From positions 1 to 64,000 of the IMG/VR virus record IMGVR_UViG_3300036770_004428: a stretch of DNA of 64,000 bases. One strand, given 5' to 3'. The stretch's first letter is position 1. The number at the start of each line of letters is the position of its first letter. Position numbers and translations under genes: made by a program. Shown one piece after another: positions 26,925-36,183 of the stretch. The DNA comes from a virus. The notes beneath the pieces were generated by a model. It ran no database searches and was not told the DNA's origin. It was given only the letters and a program-made list of their open reading frames with translations.

Positions 26925-28762
26925 TAACAAACATCTTGTATTTCTGAAATTTTAATCAACCCTTGGTCTAATACTTTTTCAGGTATAGGTCTTTGTCTTC
27001 TTATATAAAAATTATAATTACCATAAAAATAATGTACGCCATTAACAAATGGGTAATCAACACCATTTTCGTTTTCAGGTTCTATATAACCTATATCTAA
27101 CAAATCCTTCCAAGCTATTACACCATTGGGGTATGTTTCTGCGTAGTTGGGTATTCCTTCCGTAGGTTCATTTATACTACTAGTCTCTATTATATCAGAA
27201 AAAACCATTATTTGTAGTTTTTTAAATGGTTCTAAAAAATAACCCTCACCGTTTGGATCACTTACCTTACCAAATCTGTGTACAATTTTAGAGACCACCC
27301 TCTCTTTTATTTCAGCCCTATTATATTCAGCAAAATCACCAACATAATCAAATAGGTTACTTGGTTTTTCTATTGTACCGACACCGTTATTAACATAGTT
27401 AGATATTGTTTCTAAACCATTTGTTGTATTTATTATACTTCTATTAAAATCCCATCCAGATGTAACTTTAGACCAAGGAAAAGTATTTTGTCCCGCTCTT
27501 TTTATAAAACCTAAATAAAGTTCTGTCAATGGTTTATTATTGTGATCTAAAAGTGTTTCTACATCAACATCTTTGTTAAAATGGTATAACCAAGTTTTAT
27601 TTGAAATACCTAACTCATTGACTACTGTTTCTGGGTAAATACTTGAACTAAATGCACAGTCATAGACATCATAATCATTAGTAGTTAAAACTTTAAATTT
27701 TCTAACATAATATTCTGATGGTGTACCATCTAAAATTCTAAAAGTTGGCCTAGGTTGTGTGAATATCTGTGACTGTCCTTTTACTGTAAAAAATGTTAAT
27801 TTTATAGTAAACAAAAACTCGTCAATAACAGAAACAACTTCAAATAAACCGTTTAAAATACCAACACCCCTAATATCTATTATGGGGTTAACAGTGGTAC
27901 CAGTGGTTATAACTAAGTTGTGTGGTGTTTGTGTTTGTATCCTAGAATAAATTATATCACCAGGATTAAACTGTCCTATTGTACCACCATTATAATCAGT
28001 GGCAGTTATAGAATATATTTCAATAGCATTAGCGTAATTTATATCATTCTGTGATGGATTATATATTCTACGGTAATTGGAGGGCGTAAGATAATCACCT
28101 ACATAAGGTGTGTCTATAACAAAATCTGTATCCATATTTTGGCCCTCATTACCAATACTAATAACTCTATGTACCCCATTATATGGGTTGGTTATTATAT
28201 TAGTATCATTTATATAGATAAAATCATCTTGTTTTAACCCATGTTTTTGAACACCGTTTATTAAAACTTTTTCTTCGCTACCAGAAGGTGTTGCTAAAGA
28301 AAGTTTTTTAATTTGTGGACCTAACTCGGCCTTAGTTTGTATGACTAAAGGATTTGAGGGGTCTCCATTATCATATTTTATGATATATTCATATTCTTTT
28401 TTAAACGGGTATAATATCTGTAAAAGCCAATTATTAGGGGTTAGTTGTGGGTCACCATCAAATAACGGGTCCCAATCTTCATTTAATGCCCCCGTTATCA
28501 CAGTTGTAGTACCATCAGGATTTTCTATTTTTGTTGTTGGGGTTAACTCGTTTGCTGTATAAGTGTTTAATCTCCCTGAAAATCTATATTTTCTAACTTT
28601 TCTTCTTTCATTTTCATAAAGTTCCTGCTGATTAACTACATTAACTAGATCATATTCTAATATCGGTTTTGTAGTTGTACTTAAACCAATACTAACAAAA
28701 TCATCTTTGTCTATAGCATTTTTACTAGTTAACCTGTTAGGTACTTTAGATATTCTTTCCAT
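26924..28762 (-). CDS. Probable baseplate protein, 612 aa
   Basis: No family was firmly recognised. It follows the gp6-like gene by one base, the place where other baseplate wedge genes are expected in T4-like clusters. The sequence is beta-rich with repeated insertion loops (GVQKHGLKQDDFIYINDT, GIGNEGQ-like turns) and a C-terminal domain with many aromatic residues (HYFYGNYNFYIRRQRP). There is no transmembrane segment or enzymatic motif. A wedge protein or fibre-attachment platform is likely, but homology to T4 gp7 or gp8 is not shown. Confidence 0.5.
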   Translation of the reverse strand: MERISKVPNRLTSKNAIDKDDFVSIGLSTTTKPILEYDLVNVVNQQELYENERRKVRKYRFSGRLNTYTANELTPTTKIENPDGTTTVITGALNEDWDPLFDGDPQLTPNNWLLQILYPFKKEYEYIIKYDNGDPSNPLVIQTKAELGPQIKKLSLATPSGSEEKVLINGVQKHGLKQDDFIYINDTNIITNPYNGVHRVISIGNEGQNMDTDFVIDTPYVGDYLTPSNYRRIYNPSQNDINYANAIEIYSITATDYNGGTIGQFNPGDIIYSRIQTQTPHNLVITTGTTVNPIIDIRGVGILNGLFEVVSVIDEFLFTIKLTFFTVKGQSQIFTQPRPTFRILDGTPSEYYVRKFKVLTTNDYDVYDCAFSSSIYPETVVNELGISNKTWLYHFNKDVDVETLLDHNNKPLTELYLGFIKRAGQNTFPWSKVTSGWDFNRSIINTTNGLETISNYVNNGVGTIEKPSNLFDYVGDFAEYNRAEIKERVVSKIVHRFGKVSDPNGEGYFLEPFKKLQIMVFSDIIETSSINEPTEGIPNYAETYPNGVIAWKDLLDIGYIEPENENGVDYPFVNGVHYFYGNYNFYIRRQRPIPEKVLDQGLIKISEIQDVC

Positions 28763-28763
28763 A

Positions 28764-30587
28764 TTATTGTTTTACCCTAACTCTTATATCTGTTTCTGGG
28801 AACCTTACTTGGAACATGGAGTCATACTCAGCAAATAGTGCAAAGTCTTCTGTTAAATCAATTTCATTTGTTGTAAAATCAATAAATCCTTGGCTAGTAC
28901 TATTAAATGAGTATTGGCCACCAGTTTTATTATAGATTTTAAAATCAACTACGTTTAATACACCAGAGACATTATTAATGTTTTCAATTAATTGTGATAA
29001 ATAAATGTTATCACCCATATCCCATTTATTAACATTAAAATAATCTTTTACTGAGGATATTACACCAGAAATAACTTGTCCTTGTGGGAAAGCTTTATCT
29101 ATAAAAATATCTATATCAAAAGCTAAATCAAATACTTTACCATCTCTAATTAAAACATAATCGTTTATCATTCTATAATCAGCCAACCAAGAGGCCATAT
29201 TTTCTTTTAAAGTATTTGTAGACTGATTACTTAATTTACCGGCCGAATCTACACCTATTATGGCAATCTCTATTTTGTTTTGTCTTTCAGAAACATTATT
29301 TCTAAAAGGAATACCAAACTTACCTGGCATTTTATCTATAAGTACAACATAATCTTTCAGGGTCACAGCTCTATTTTGTGAAGAAAAATTATATCTAACC
29401 ATTTTTTTAATTTGTTCTGTACTAGGAGCATCACCACCACCAAAAGCAGGAACAGGGTTATTTACCCTTAAAGAATTTCTAACTCTTTGATTAATCTGTG
29501 GTGTTGGTCCTGTCACATTCATCTGTACTGTACCTAAAGAAGTTAATGAATTTGGTCCAACATTACCAGAAGCACCACCACCAGTTCTATATCTAATATA
29601 CATGGTTGTGTTTACTTTAGGTATTTCACCCATTGAGGTGGTGTTAATAAAGTCCCCCATTCTCAACATGAAATTGTTGTTAGCGTATTGTTGTAAATTA
29701 CTTTCATCAGCATTACCTGAACCAAAAGTTAGTTTACAAAAACCTAAATCAGTATACTCTTTTATAAAACGTCTACTAGTACTCACCCATTTACCAGGTA
29801 TCACACCTTTATTGTCAGAAGCTCTATTTTTATCCTCAAGAAAAATTTTGTTTTCCATCAAAGATTCTACCTCATACCACCTTAGATTAGGGTCTGAAAA
29901 TTGTGCTAATGTCGGATTACCTGTTAAATCATTACCCTCTAGGGTTACTACTTGTTCAATAGATAATACATTTTTATCAGGTATTAAAATTTCTAAAAAA
30001 GGTATTGCCTCTAAATTTGTTATTCTTTTTTTAAGAATATTAGTAGAACCAGCCACAACAAATTCACGTTTAACCAAGGTGTAACCAACTAAAGTACCGT
30101 TATTATTAAAACTAGGTAAAACTAATCTATTAGGTATACCACCACTACTAACTGGTTCACTAAAATCGATGTCATCCAGTGTCTCAAATGTTTGACCACC
30201 ACCAACAACTTGTGCCCCATATTTTAAAACAGGTGCGTATCTAATATCAAAAGTATCACCATACACAGGAACGTTAACAGAAAAATCAACGATAGATACA
30301 GATGGTCTCTTTCCAGGTACATTTAATCCTAATGTTCTAGCTATATTTAATATAGACCTTCTTTCTTGTGCGTGGTCTAGTTGGGTTTCTTGGAACATCC
30401 TATCGGTGTGGTAAGATAACATATCACCAACGGCCGCGTTCAATTCAACTAACATTGTACCAATTGAAGCATCATTAAAATCCGCGAATATATCTGGGTA
30501 ATATTTTTTAATGAAATTAAATAATTCTGTTCTTACATCTAAGAAGTTTCTAGCAAAATAATTTATTTTTCTGTCATTTGCTGCCAT
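28764..30587 (-). CDS. Baseplate wedge protein, gp6/BaseplateJ-like
   Basis: The N-terminal 120 residues match the gp6/BaseplateJ pattern: F-N-F-I-K-K-Y-Y-P-D-I-F, then FNDASIGTMLVELNAAVGDM, then YHTDRMFQETQLDHAQERRS and a GLNVPGKRPS segment. In T4, gp6 forms the inner ring of the baseplate wedge; 607 aa is close to the T4 length (660). The C-terminal part (FDLAFDIDIFIDKAFPQGQV, then INNVSGVLNVVDF) is the usual conserved BaseplateJ tail. It sits 4 bases after the gp25-like gene, the same order as in many contractile tails. Confidence 0.85.
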   Translation of the reverse strand: MAANDRKINYFARNFLDVRTELFNFIKKYYPDIFADFNDASIGTMLVELNAAVGDMLSYHTDRMFQETQLDHAQERRSILNIARTLGLNVPGKRPSVSIVDFSVNVPVYGDTFDIRYAPVLKYGAQVVGGGQTFETLDDIDFSEPVSSGGIPNRLVLPSFNNNGTLVGYTLVKREFVVAGSTNILKKRITNLEAIPFLEILIPDKNVLSIEQVVTLEGNDLTGNPTLAQFSDPNLRWYEVESLMENKIFLEDKNRASDNKGVIPGKWVSTSRRFIKEYTDLGFCKLTFGSGNADESNLQQYANNNFMLRMGDFINTTSMGEIPKVNTTMYIRYRTGGGASGNVGPNSLTSLGTVQMNVTGPTPQINQRVRNSLRVNNPVPAFGGGDAPSTEQIKKMVRYNFSSQNRAVTLKDYVVLIDKMPGKFGIPFRNNVSERQNKIEIAIIGVDSAGKLSNQSTNTLKENMASWLADYRMINDYVLIRDGKVFDLAFDIDIFIDKAFPQGQVISGVISSVKDYFNVNKWDMGDNIYLSQLIENINNVSGVLNVVDFKIYNKTGGQYSFNSTSQGFIDFTTNEIDLTEDFALFAEYDSMFQVRFPETDIRVRVKQ

Positions 30588-30591
30588 TTTT

Positions 30592-30975
30592 TTATAATTC
30601 TATTTCTACAAAATCAGCACCATCGAAAGCAGCTGTTGTTACTCTATAATCTAGTCTAACAATTGCGGCGTGTTCATTTCTTTCCGATTGGGTTACTGTT
30701 ATTCCTATTACTGTTAGGTTTGGGATGAACTCTTGTATAGCCTTCTCTATTTCTAATTGGATGGCTTTTTGAACAGCCCCTTCATTTGGTTCAAAAAGGT
30801 ATTGTCTTAAATTAACACCGAATTTAGGTAAATACAATCTTTGTCTTCTATCTGTTAACAATAAATGTAATAAATCAGATTTTATCGCACGTTTACTTTC
30901 TTTTTCCATTTTTATGAACTTACCCTTGTAATCATCACTAAAAGGAAAAGAAATGTTTATAAACCTTTCACCCAT
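30592..30975 (-). CDS. Baseplate wedge protein, gp25/GPW-like
   Basis: The 127-aa length and the motifs KSDLLHLLLTDRRQRLYLP, FGVNLRQYLFEPN and IEKAIQEFIPNLTVIGI fit the gp25 / GPW_gp25 family, a lysozyme-like fold without catalytic activity that starts sheath assembly on the baseplate wedge. It precedes the gp6-like gene as expected. A late-promoter-like element lies 12 nt upstream, and a terminator separates it from the ribonucleotide reductase gene, so it is the first gene of the 26-kb baseplate and fibre block. Confidence 0.9.
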   Translation of the reverse strand: MGERFINISFPFSDDYKGKFIKMEKESKRAIKSDLLHLLLTDRRQRLYLPKFGVNLRQYLFEPNEGAVQKAIQLEIEKAIQEFIPNLTVIGITVTQSERNEHAAIVRLDYRVTTAAFDGADFVEIEL

Positions 30976-30987
30976 ATTCTTTTTATT

Positions 30988-30996
30988 AATAAATAT
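30988..30996 (-). promoter_or_regulatory. Candidate late promoter element
   Basis: The coding strand reads ATATTTATT followed by AATAAAAAG, ending 12 nt before the ATG of the gp25-like gene and just downstream of the terminator that closes the replication block. It is one of seven copies of this word upstream of structural blocks. Confidence 0.5.
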
Positions 30997-31048
30997 TCAA
31001 TCATGTAATTTATGGGAAAATATTAAAATGTAAATTTTAATAAATAAA

Positions 31049-31071
31049 AAACCCTCCAATAAGGAGGGTTT
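31049..31071. terminator. Intrinsic terminator between replication and baseplate blocks
   Basis: A 9-bp stem, AAACCCTCC with GGAGGGTTT, and a 5-nt loop are followed by T-rich sequence on both strands. On the minus strand it ends the ribonucleotide reductase unit, just after the tiny 31-aa frame. Confidence 0.85.
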
Positions 31072-31075
31072 CTTT

Positions 31076-31171
31076 TTAACCATTCTTTTTTCTAATATTA
31101 TATATTGCGTTAAGAACCTGTTGGATTAGTGTGGTGTCATTACCCCACGAAATTTTTACTTTATTTCGCAT
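31076..31171 (-). CDS. Possible very small protein, 31 aa
   Basis: An ATG at 31171 overlaps the end of the ribonucleotide reductase gene by 16 bases in another frame and is preceded by a GGTGGAG Shine-Dalgarno-like stretch. The frame reads MRNKVKISWGNDTTLIQQVL and then a short basic helix, and stops 4 bases before the terminator stem. It fills the only unexplained 80 bp of this interval. A basic amphipathic peptide is plausible, but length alone makes this uncertain. Confidence 0.4.
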   Translation of the reverse strand: MRNKVKISWGNDTTLIQQVLNAIYNIRKKNG

Positions 31172-33015
31172 GCTCCACCTGCACAAGCCAACTCACCACT
31201 TAAATCAGTGTTATCAGTTAATTCCACAACTTTAGTTAAATCAATATTAGAAAGTGATTTCATCATTCTATTATAAGTTTCTTCATCACAATCTTCAAAA
31301 GGAGCTTGCTGATAAGTCCCACCATTATATGGTAATACAGACAAACCATTATAATATTCACGATTATTCCACATCCATTCTCCGGCTAACTCCCATTCAT
31401 TTTCTTTCAATGAAACTGTAGCTGATACATTGTGTGTATTTTGTCCAGTTCTATGTCCAGGTTTAATCCATTCTTGAGCTACTTTTTTAATTCTTTCTAA
31501 TAATTCAAAAGGAGATTCATGTCTAAGAATAGAACCTGCTGGTGCTTTTTGTGGTACAGAAATAACGGCTGTATCGTGTGGTCTAAATACCTCATCTTCA
31601 ATTAATTCAGGGTGATTAATAGCTAGATATGTATAGATAGCCTCATTCTTACCAACTCTGATTCTTCTAATATAATAGTCGTTATGCCATGCGTGAATAC
31701 CTGAAGAAGTACCTAAGGTTAATGAAGTAGTACCAGCTGGTTTAACAGTTGTTGTACGTGCTGATTCATTAATACCAATTATTTTAGCTATTCTTGCATT
31801 TTCTTCTTTAACTGCTTCTGCTGCTTCAGACATATCATAACCTAAAACAGTACCAGAACCAATACCTGTCATAGAAACACCAATTAAGGCATCTTTTTCA
31901 GTAGTTCTTTTCCATACATCTCTTAAGTAATGGAAATCAGTATATCCGGCTTGTAATGTTCCAATGAATGCTGCCCCTTTAACTCTATTGTTAAAGTCTT
32001 CTTGTGACTCAATGTTAGAAACATTTACTTCACATAGGTTACAGAATTGGAAGGGTCTAAGAGCAATTTCACAACAAGGATTAGTTCCCCAATCTTTATC
32101 ATAAGAGAAATAAATTCCAGGTTCACCTGCTCCCGATAATTCAACTCTTTTCCATAAATCTAAGAAAAATTCTTTTGTGATTTTATTTCTAAGTAAAACT
32201 GCTGAGTTATTAGCTCTACCTCTTTGTGGGTTTAATTCCCACCATGAACCTGACTTACAAGTAACCATATCATTATCATCTGCTGAGAATAAAGAAATCA
32301 ATGCTGCTCTACGGATACCTCCAGCTAACACAGCATCAGCAATATGACAAACAATATCATGTACCTCTATTGTACTTAGTTTTGTATTATCTTCTTTTGC
32401 GTCTAAAACTTTTGTAATATTATGGATACAATCTTTTAGTGGCTGTGGTCCAGGTGCTTTACCACCAGAAGTAACCAACAAAGCTCCTTTTGGTCTAATG
32501 TCTGAAAAATCAAATACAGGTGTAGAAGAAGTAACACCAAAATAAGATTTCATTAAAATTTTAATTGCGTCTGCCCACCCTTCAATCGAGTCACCAATTA
32601 AATATCTTCTTGTTCTATTAGGGTTTGGTTTTTGGATTTCAGGTAATTTTTCTACGTGATGTCTTTGAACTGAATATCCAACACCAGTACCGCCTAATAA
32701 AAGAAACATTGTTTCAGAAAAAGCGTCTATGTGGTCAATCGGTAGGTAAGCACAGTTATAAACTCTGTTAGGTGATATTTCAATCGGTCTACCACCAAAC
32801 TGTAGTGACCTCATCGAAGGTAATATTTTTTTATCATACACCATTTTATAAACTTCCTCAATTTCTTCTTTTAACTGAGGGTATTTCTTTTGATGCATTT
32901 CTTTGTTTCTAGTAACAAGTTCTTCCCAAGTCTCTCTTCTTTCTTTTTCGGGAAGATATTTTGCGTACTTCATATAGACAGTAATGTCCGATAAAATTTC
33001 ATTAGATAACTCCAT
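31156..33015 (-). CDS. nrdJ: Adenosylcobalamin-dependent (class II) ribonucleotide reductase
   Basis: This 619-aa enzyme reduces ribonucleotides to deoxyribonucleotides for phage DNA synthesis, using coenzyme B12. The sequence has the RTPR-type elements: SMRSLQFGG, the redox Cys88 in VYNCAY, the substrate-site loop GGTGVGYSVQ, the radical Cys314 in NPCCEI with Glu316, the second redox Cys325 eleven residues later, TVKPAGTTSLTLGTSSGIHA, and the C-terminal shuttle pair C611/C616 in ACAGGACE. No N-terminal ATP-cone is obvious and it is shorter than the Lactobacillus enzyme (739 aa). It does not need oxygen or a small subunit. It is cotranscribed with helicase, UvsX and SSB. Confidence 0.9.
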   Translation of the reverse strand: MELSNEILSDITVYMKYAKYLPEKERRETWEELVTRNKEMHQKKYPQLKEEIEEVYKMVYDKKILPSMRSLQFGGRPIEISPNRVYNCAYLPIDHIDAFSETMFLLLGGTGVGYSVQRHHVEKLPEIQKPNPNRTRRYLIGDSIEGWADAIKILMKSYFGVTSSTPVFDFSDIRPKGALLVTSGGKAPGPQPLKDCIHNITKVLDAKEDNTKLSTIEVHDIVCHIADAVLAGGIRRAALISLFSADDNDMVTCKSGSWWELNPQRGRANNSAVLLRNKITKEFFLDLWKRVELSGAGEPGIYFSYDKDWGTNPCCEIALRPFQFCNLCEVNVSNIESQEDFNNRVKGAAFIGTLQAGYTDFHYLRDVWKRTTEKDALIGVSMTGIGSGTVLGYDMSEAAEAVKEENARIAKIIGINESARTTTVKPAGTTSLTLGTSSGIHAWHNDYYIRRIRVGKNEAIYTYLAINHPELIEDEVFRPHDTAVISVPQKAPAGSILRHESPFELLERIKKVAQEWIKPGHRTGQNTHNVSATVSLKENEWELAGEWMWNNREYYNGLSVLPYNGGTYQQAPFEDCDEETYNRMMKSLSNIDLTKVVELTDNTDLSGELACAGGACEIK

Positions 33016-33049
33016 TTTTTAAATTTTTAATTAATTAATTATTTGATTT

Positions 33050-34459
33050 TTAGTTTGATTCAGTTTCTCTTTGTTCTTTTCTGAGTCTTGCCATTTTTAT
33101 TCTTTCTCTAGCATTTTCTTCTTTTCTTTCTTCTACTTTTCTTTCATAACCTAAGAAAGTGTCTGAAGATTCTGTGTCGATATAAACCCTACCGTTGTCA
33201 AATGTACAGTCCTCAAATAAAACTCCGTCTTTACCGAATCTAGATTTTAAAACCGCTATCGTTGCTCTATTACCTTCTTTTTGTGGTAATGTTCTAGCGA
33301 TAGACATAATAAAATGACCAATTTGTGCTTTCTTAATTGAGCCACCCATTTGGTCACCTGTTACAACGTCTGATGAGATTGATTGTCTGTTACCTTGTAC
33401 AGCTGTCCATCCTACCATTTCGTATTCGGCTAACATAGATTCAAATCCTCTCATTACGTTGCCTTCACCTGACCATTCATCATTATATTTTCTTGTAGAT
33501 TCAACACAATCAATATAATCTAAAACAATCACGTCAGGTTTAAACCCTGTTGAGATTAAATGTCTCACATATGTCTTAATGTGGTTAACAGTAATCCCTT
33601 CAGAAGGAAACTTTCTAATAACTAAATCGTTTTCTCTGTTTTCAGTTTTTTCTTTTATAACTTCAATAACAGCCTCCTTATCTTCGGATAATTGATTTAA
33701 TTCAATTCCACTCCAACAAGCTGCGTGTTTTCTTTTGATGACATCAGGTATGTCTTCGAAAACGATTTGTAAAACATTTGCTCCCACGTTATAGGCCGTG
33801 TTAGCTATTTTAGTGAGAATGGTCGTCTTTCCTACTCCATATGGCGCCAATACAACCCCTAACTCACCTCTTGATAGACCTCCATCGGTTAATTCATCTA
33901 TACCACTTATTCCCGTAGGAATTGGATGTCTAAAATTTTCTTCTAGTACTGTATCCCATCCTTCAGTAATAGAAGTGCCATCGTCTTTTTCTGCTCCAAT
34001 GGCTAAAGCTTCTTTCATTATTTCAACACATTCATCATATCTACCAAATTCACCGTTATCAATTATTTTTGAAACAGCGTCATTAGCCTTTTTTAACTCT
34101 TGTTGTCTACAAAAATTTAAAGATTCATTTTGTACGTATTCCCAATCCTCAACATTTAGATTTCTAATTTCTTTTGTAATCTCAAAAACATAGTCTTGTG
34201 TAATCTTATCTTTAATTTCTACTTTTAAAATAGTCTCTAAAGTATCCCAAGCAGGAATTTTTTCAAATCTTTCAAAATAATCTTTTACTGTTACAATAAT
34301 TAACCTAAAATATTCATTATCAAAATACTTAGCATGTACAATATCAATAATTCTATCGGCAAACTTTTTATTAGCTGGGTGTAATATTTGGTTTATTAAT
34401 TCTGTCTGAAACTTATATCCTAAATACCCTAGTGTTAACTCTTTACTCATACCAAACAT
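33050..34459 (-). CDS. Replicative DNA helicase, DnaB/T4 gp41-like
   Basis: The 469-aa protein has an N-terminal helical domain and a RecA-like ATPase core. Walker A is APYGVGKTT at residues 205-213, preceded by GISGIDELTDGGLSRGELGV, the usual DnaB-family entry strand. Walker B is DVIVLDYID near residue 305. Further motifs are TAVQGNRQS and KSRFGKDG, equivalent to the DnaB H3 and H4 motifs. The length equals that of T4 gp41 (475 aa). It would unwind the fork together with the primase encoded near the left end of the window. The upstream neighbours are FEN-type exonuclease and UvsX genes. Confidence 0.85.
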   Translation of the reverse strand: MFGMSKELTLGYLGYKFQTELINQILHPANKKFADRIIDIVHAKYFDNEYFRLIIVTVKDYFERFEKIPAWDTLETILKVEIKDKITQDYVFEITKEIRNLNVEDWEYVQNESLNFCRQQELKKANDAVSKIIDNGEFGRYDECVEIMKEALAIGAEKDDGTSITEGWDTVLEENFRHPIPTGISGIDELTDGGLSRGELGVVLAPYGVGKTTILTKIANTAYNVGANVLQIVFEDIPDVIKRKHAACWSGIELNQLSEDKEAVIEVIKEKTENRENDLVIRKFPSEGITVNHIKTYVRHLISTGFKPDVIVLDYIDCVESTRKYNDEWSGEGNVMRGFESMLAEYEMVGWTAVQGNRQSISSDVVTGDQMGGSIKKAQIGHFIMSIARTLPQKEGNRATIAVLKSRFGKDGVLFEDCTFDNGRVYIDTESSDTFLGYERKVEERKEENARERIKMARLRKEQRETESN

Positions 34460-34477
34460 TTAATAATAAATAACGAT

Positions 34478-34915
34478 TTACAAAGATATTCCGCAGTATT
34501 CCACACTAAAATTTTCTGCAGAAAATGTTTCTTGGATTTCTTTAACTAAGGCAGGGATTATCTTTCTAATATCCACAGAGTATCTAATTCTTTGTGGATA
34601 AACATTACCAGTAAACCCTTTTTTAACTAGTAACTTGTCATCAACTTTAATTTCAAAGTCAAAAATGTCTTCGTTATCATAGATATTTTCAGACACTATC
34701 TCTTCAGGTAATTGTTTTTTCCAAGGATTATAACTTTTATGTAAATAATCTGATGTTTTTTCTTTTAAGTCACTTTCAATAATGTTGACACATCTATCTA
34801 CACAATCTTTAACCTCCATTGACCTAAGTGAATCAGGATTAAAATTCTTAACTGTAAAGTATCTTTGACAGATAATGTTTTTGTTGATGTACAACACAAA
34901 TTCAAATTTTTTCAT
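34478..34915 (-). CDS. Hypothetical protein of the replication block, 145 aa
   Basis: I do not recognise a family. The start MKKFEFVLYINKNIICQRYF and the C-terminal SAENFSVEYCGISL look like beta strands, with a charged middle. There is no known DNA-binding or catalytic motif. It overlaps the exonuclease gene by 14 bases and precedes the helicase by 18 bases, so a role in replication or recombination is likely from context alone. Confidence 0.55.
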   Translation of the reverse strand: MKKFEFVLYINKNIICQRYFTVKNFNPDSLRSMEVKDCVDRCVNIIESDLKEKTSDYLHKSYNPWKKQLPEEIVSENIYDNEDIFDFEIKVDDKLLVKKGFTGNVYPQRIRYSVDIRKIIPALVKEIQETFSAENFSVEYCGISL

Positions 34916-35942
34916 TTTTTTGTTTTTTAAAATTTAACGTTTCTTTTTTAATTAATCTAATAAATGGTTCCATAAAATTTATGTAACCGTTTTCCCCACC
35001 AGGTAATGCATATATAACACCGTCTTCTATCATCATTTTTAATACGTTTTTATATTCTCTACCTTCTGGATCTAATGGTAAGTCTATTAAATTTTTCATA
35101 GATTCTCTAGCCTCTTCTGTTAATAAAGGGTGGTTTAAATCAATTATTTTTTGATTTATTTCATAAAATGGTCCTCTATGAACTCCCCTTGATACTCCGT
35201 TAAGTATATTATCTATTACTTTTAAAGGTGATTTACCTCTGCCTTCTTGGATTAATTTGCTTTGTTCAAATATTTCCTCCAAGGTTACCTTTCTTTCTTT
35301 TAATTGTGGGAAATGTGTTAATAATGTATTTTCAGTTACTCCATCAATACCTTTAATATTATCAGAAGAACAACCTTCAATCATTTTTATTAAACCAGCG
35401 TTTTGATAATTATGTTCAAAAAACCAACCATAGTTACCAACACCTACTTCCATTTTTTTATCCGCTAAAAAAATTGTAACTTCCTCATTAATTAACTGAC
35501 ACATATCCCTATCATTAGTGTAAATCATTACATCTTCTGATTTATTTTTATTTAAACAATAAAAAGCGATTAAATCATCTGATTCAACATCAGCGTGTTC
35601 ATATTGTCTAATAAAAAGATCTTCAGCATATTGTTTTACCCTAATCTTTTGTATCTCGTAATCTTGGTCAAAGAATCTAGGTCTATTTTCTTTGTACTCT
35701 GGGTAATAATCTAAACGTAAAGTACCTCCACGTTCACCATCCCAAGTGATTACAACCTTGTCAATTTTATGTTCAACGATTATTTTACGTAACGTACTAT
35801 AAAAAGCGAATATACCACCTATATGTTTGTCTTTATGGTAAACGTTCTTAGCTCCGTTATAAGAACGTTTCATAAGAACGTTACCATCGACAATAAGTGT
35901 TTTTGTACGTTTGTTTAATTTTCTAGGAATTCGTAGACCCAT
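34902..35942 (-). CDS. 5'-3' exonuclease, FEN/T4 RNase H-like
   Basis: I take the ATG at 35942 rather than a TTG 27 bases upstream, which reduces overlap with the previous gene to 20 bases. The 346-aa protein has PIN/FEN features: Asp19 in TLIVDGN, the motif VVITWDGERGG (Asp68), the ADVESDDLIA cluster (E120, D122, D123) and YTNDRDMCQL (D144, D146), then a helix-hairpin-helix-like SDNIKGIDGV. These acids bind two metal ions. T4 RNase H (305 aa) removes RNA primers and flaps on the lagging strand, and the same job is inferred here from its place among helicase, UvsX and SSB genes. Confidence 0.85.
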   Translation of the reverse strand: MGLRIPRKLNKRTKTLIVDGNVLMKRSYNGAKNVYHKDKHIGGIFAFYSTLRKIIVEHKIDKVVITWDGERGGTLRLDYYPEYKENRPRFFDQDYEIQKIRVKQYAEDLFIRQYEHADVESDDLIAFYCLNKNKSEDVMIYTNDRDMCQLINEEVTIFLADKKMEVGVGNYGWFFEHNYQNAGLIKMIEGCSSDNIKGIDGVTENTLLTHFPQLKERKVTLEEIFEQSKLIQEGRGKSPLKVIDNILNGVSRGVHRGPFYEINQKIIDLNHPLLTEEARESMKNLIDLPLDPEGREYKNVLKMMIEDGVIYALPGGENGYINFMEPFIRLIKKETLNFKKQKNEKI

Positions 35943-36174
35943 TCTTTTTAAAATTAAAAGGTCCAACAATACTTTGACTAATTATTTCTTCTTCGGTTAA
36001 TTCTAATACACCTAATTCTAACAATAAGTTTTTATGTTCTTCTGTTATTACATCACCTGTTAAAAATTTTTCAACACCTATTTGTATAACATAATAACAA
36101 CTTAATTGTGACCTCTCATTATCAATAAGAGCCTCCTCATTTAGTTCTTTAAGTTTATTATAATTAAGTTTCAT
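35923..36174 (-). CDS. Hypothetical protein of the replication block, 83 aa
   Basis: No family was recognised. It is an acidic, mostly helical protein (KLNYNKLKELNEEALIDNER, then ITEEHKNLLLELGVLELTEE) without metal-binding residues apart from one Cys. It lies between the recombinase and the exonuclease with a 9-base gap upstream and a 20-base overlap downstream. It may be a small recombination or replication mediator, but sequence gives no direct support. Confidence 0.55.
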   Translation of the reverse strand: MKLNYNKLKELNEEALIDNERSQLSCYYVIQIGVEKFLTGDVITEEHKNLLLELGVLELTEEEIISQSIVGPFNFKKNGSTNS

Positions 36175-36183
36175 TTTTATTTT

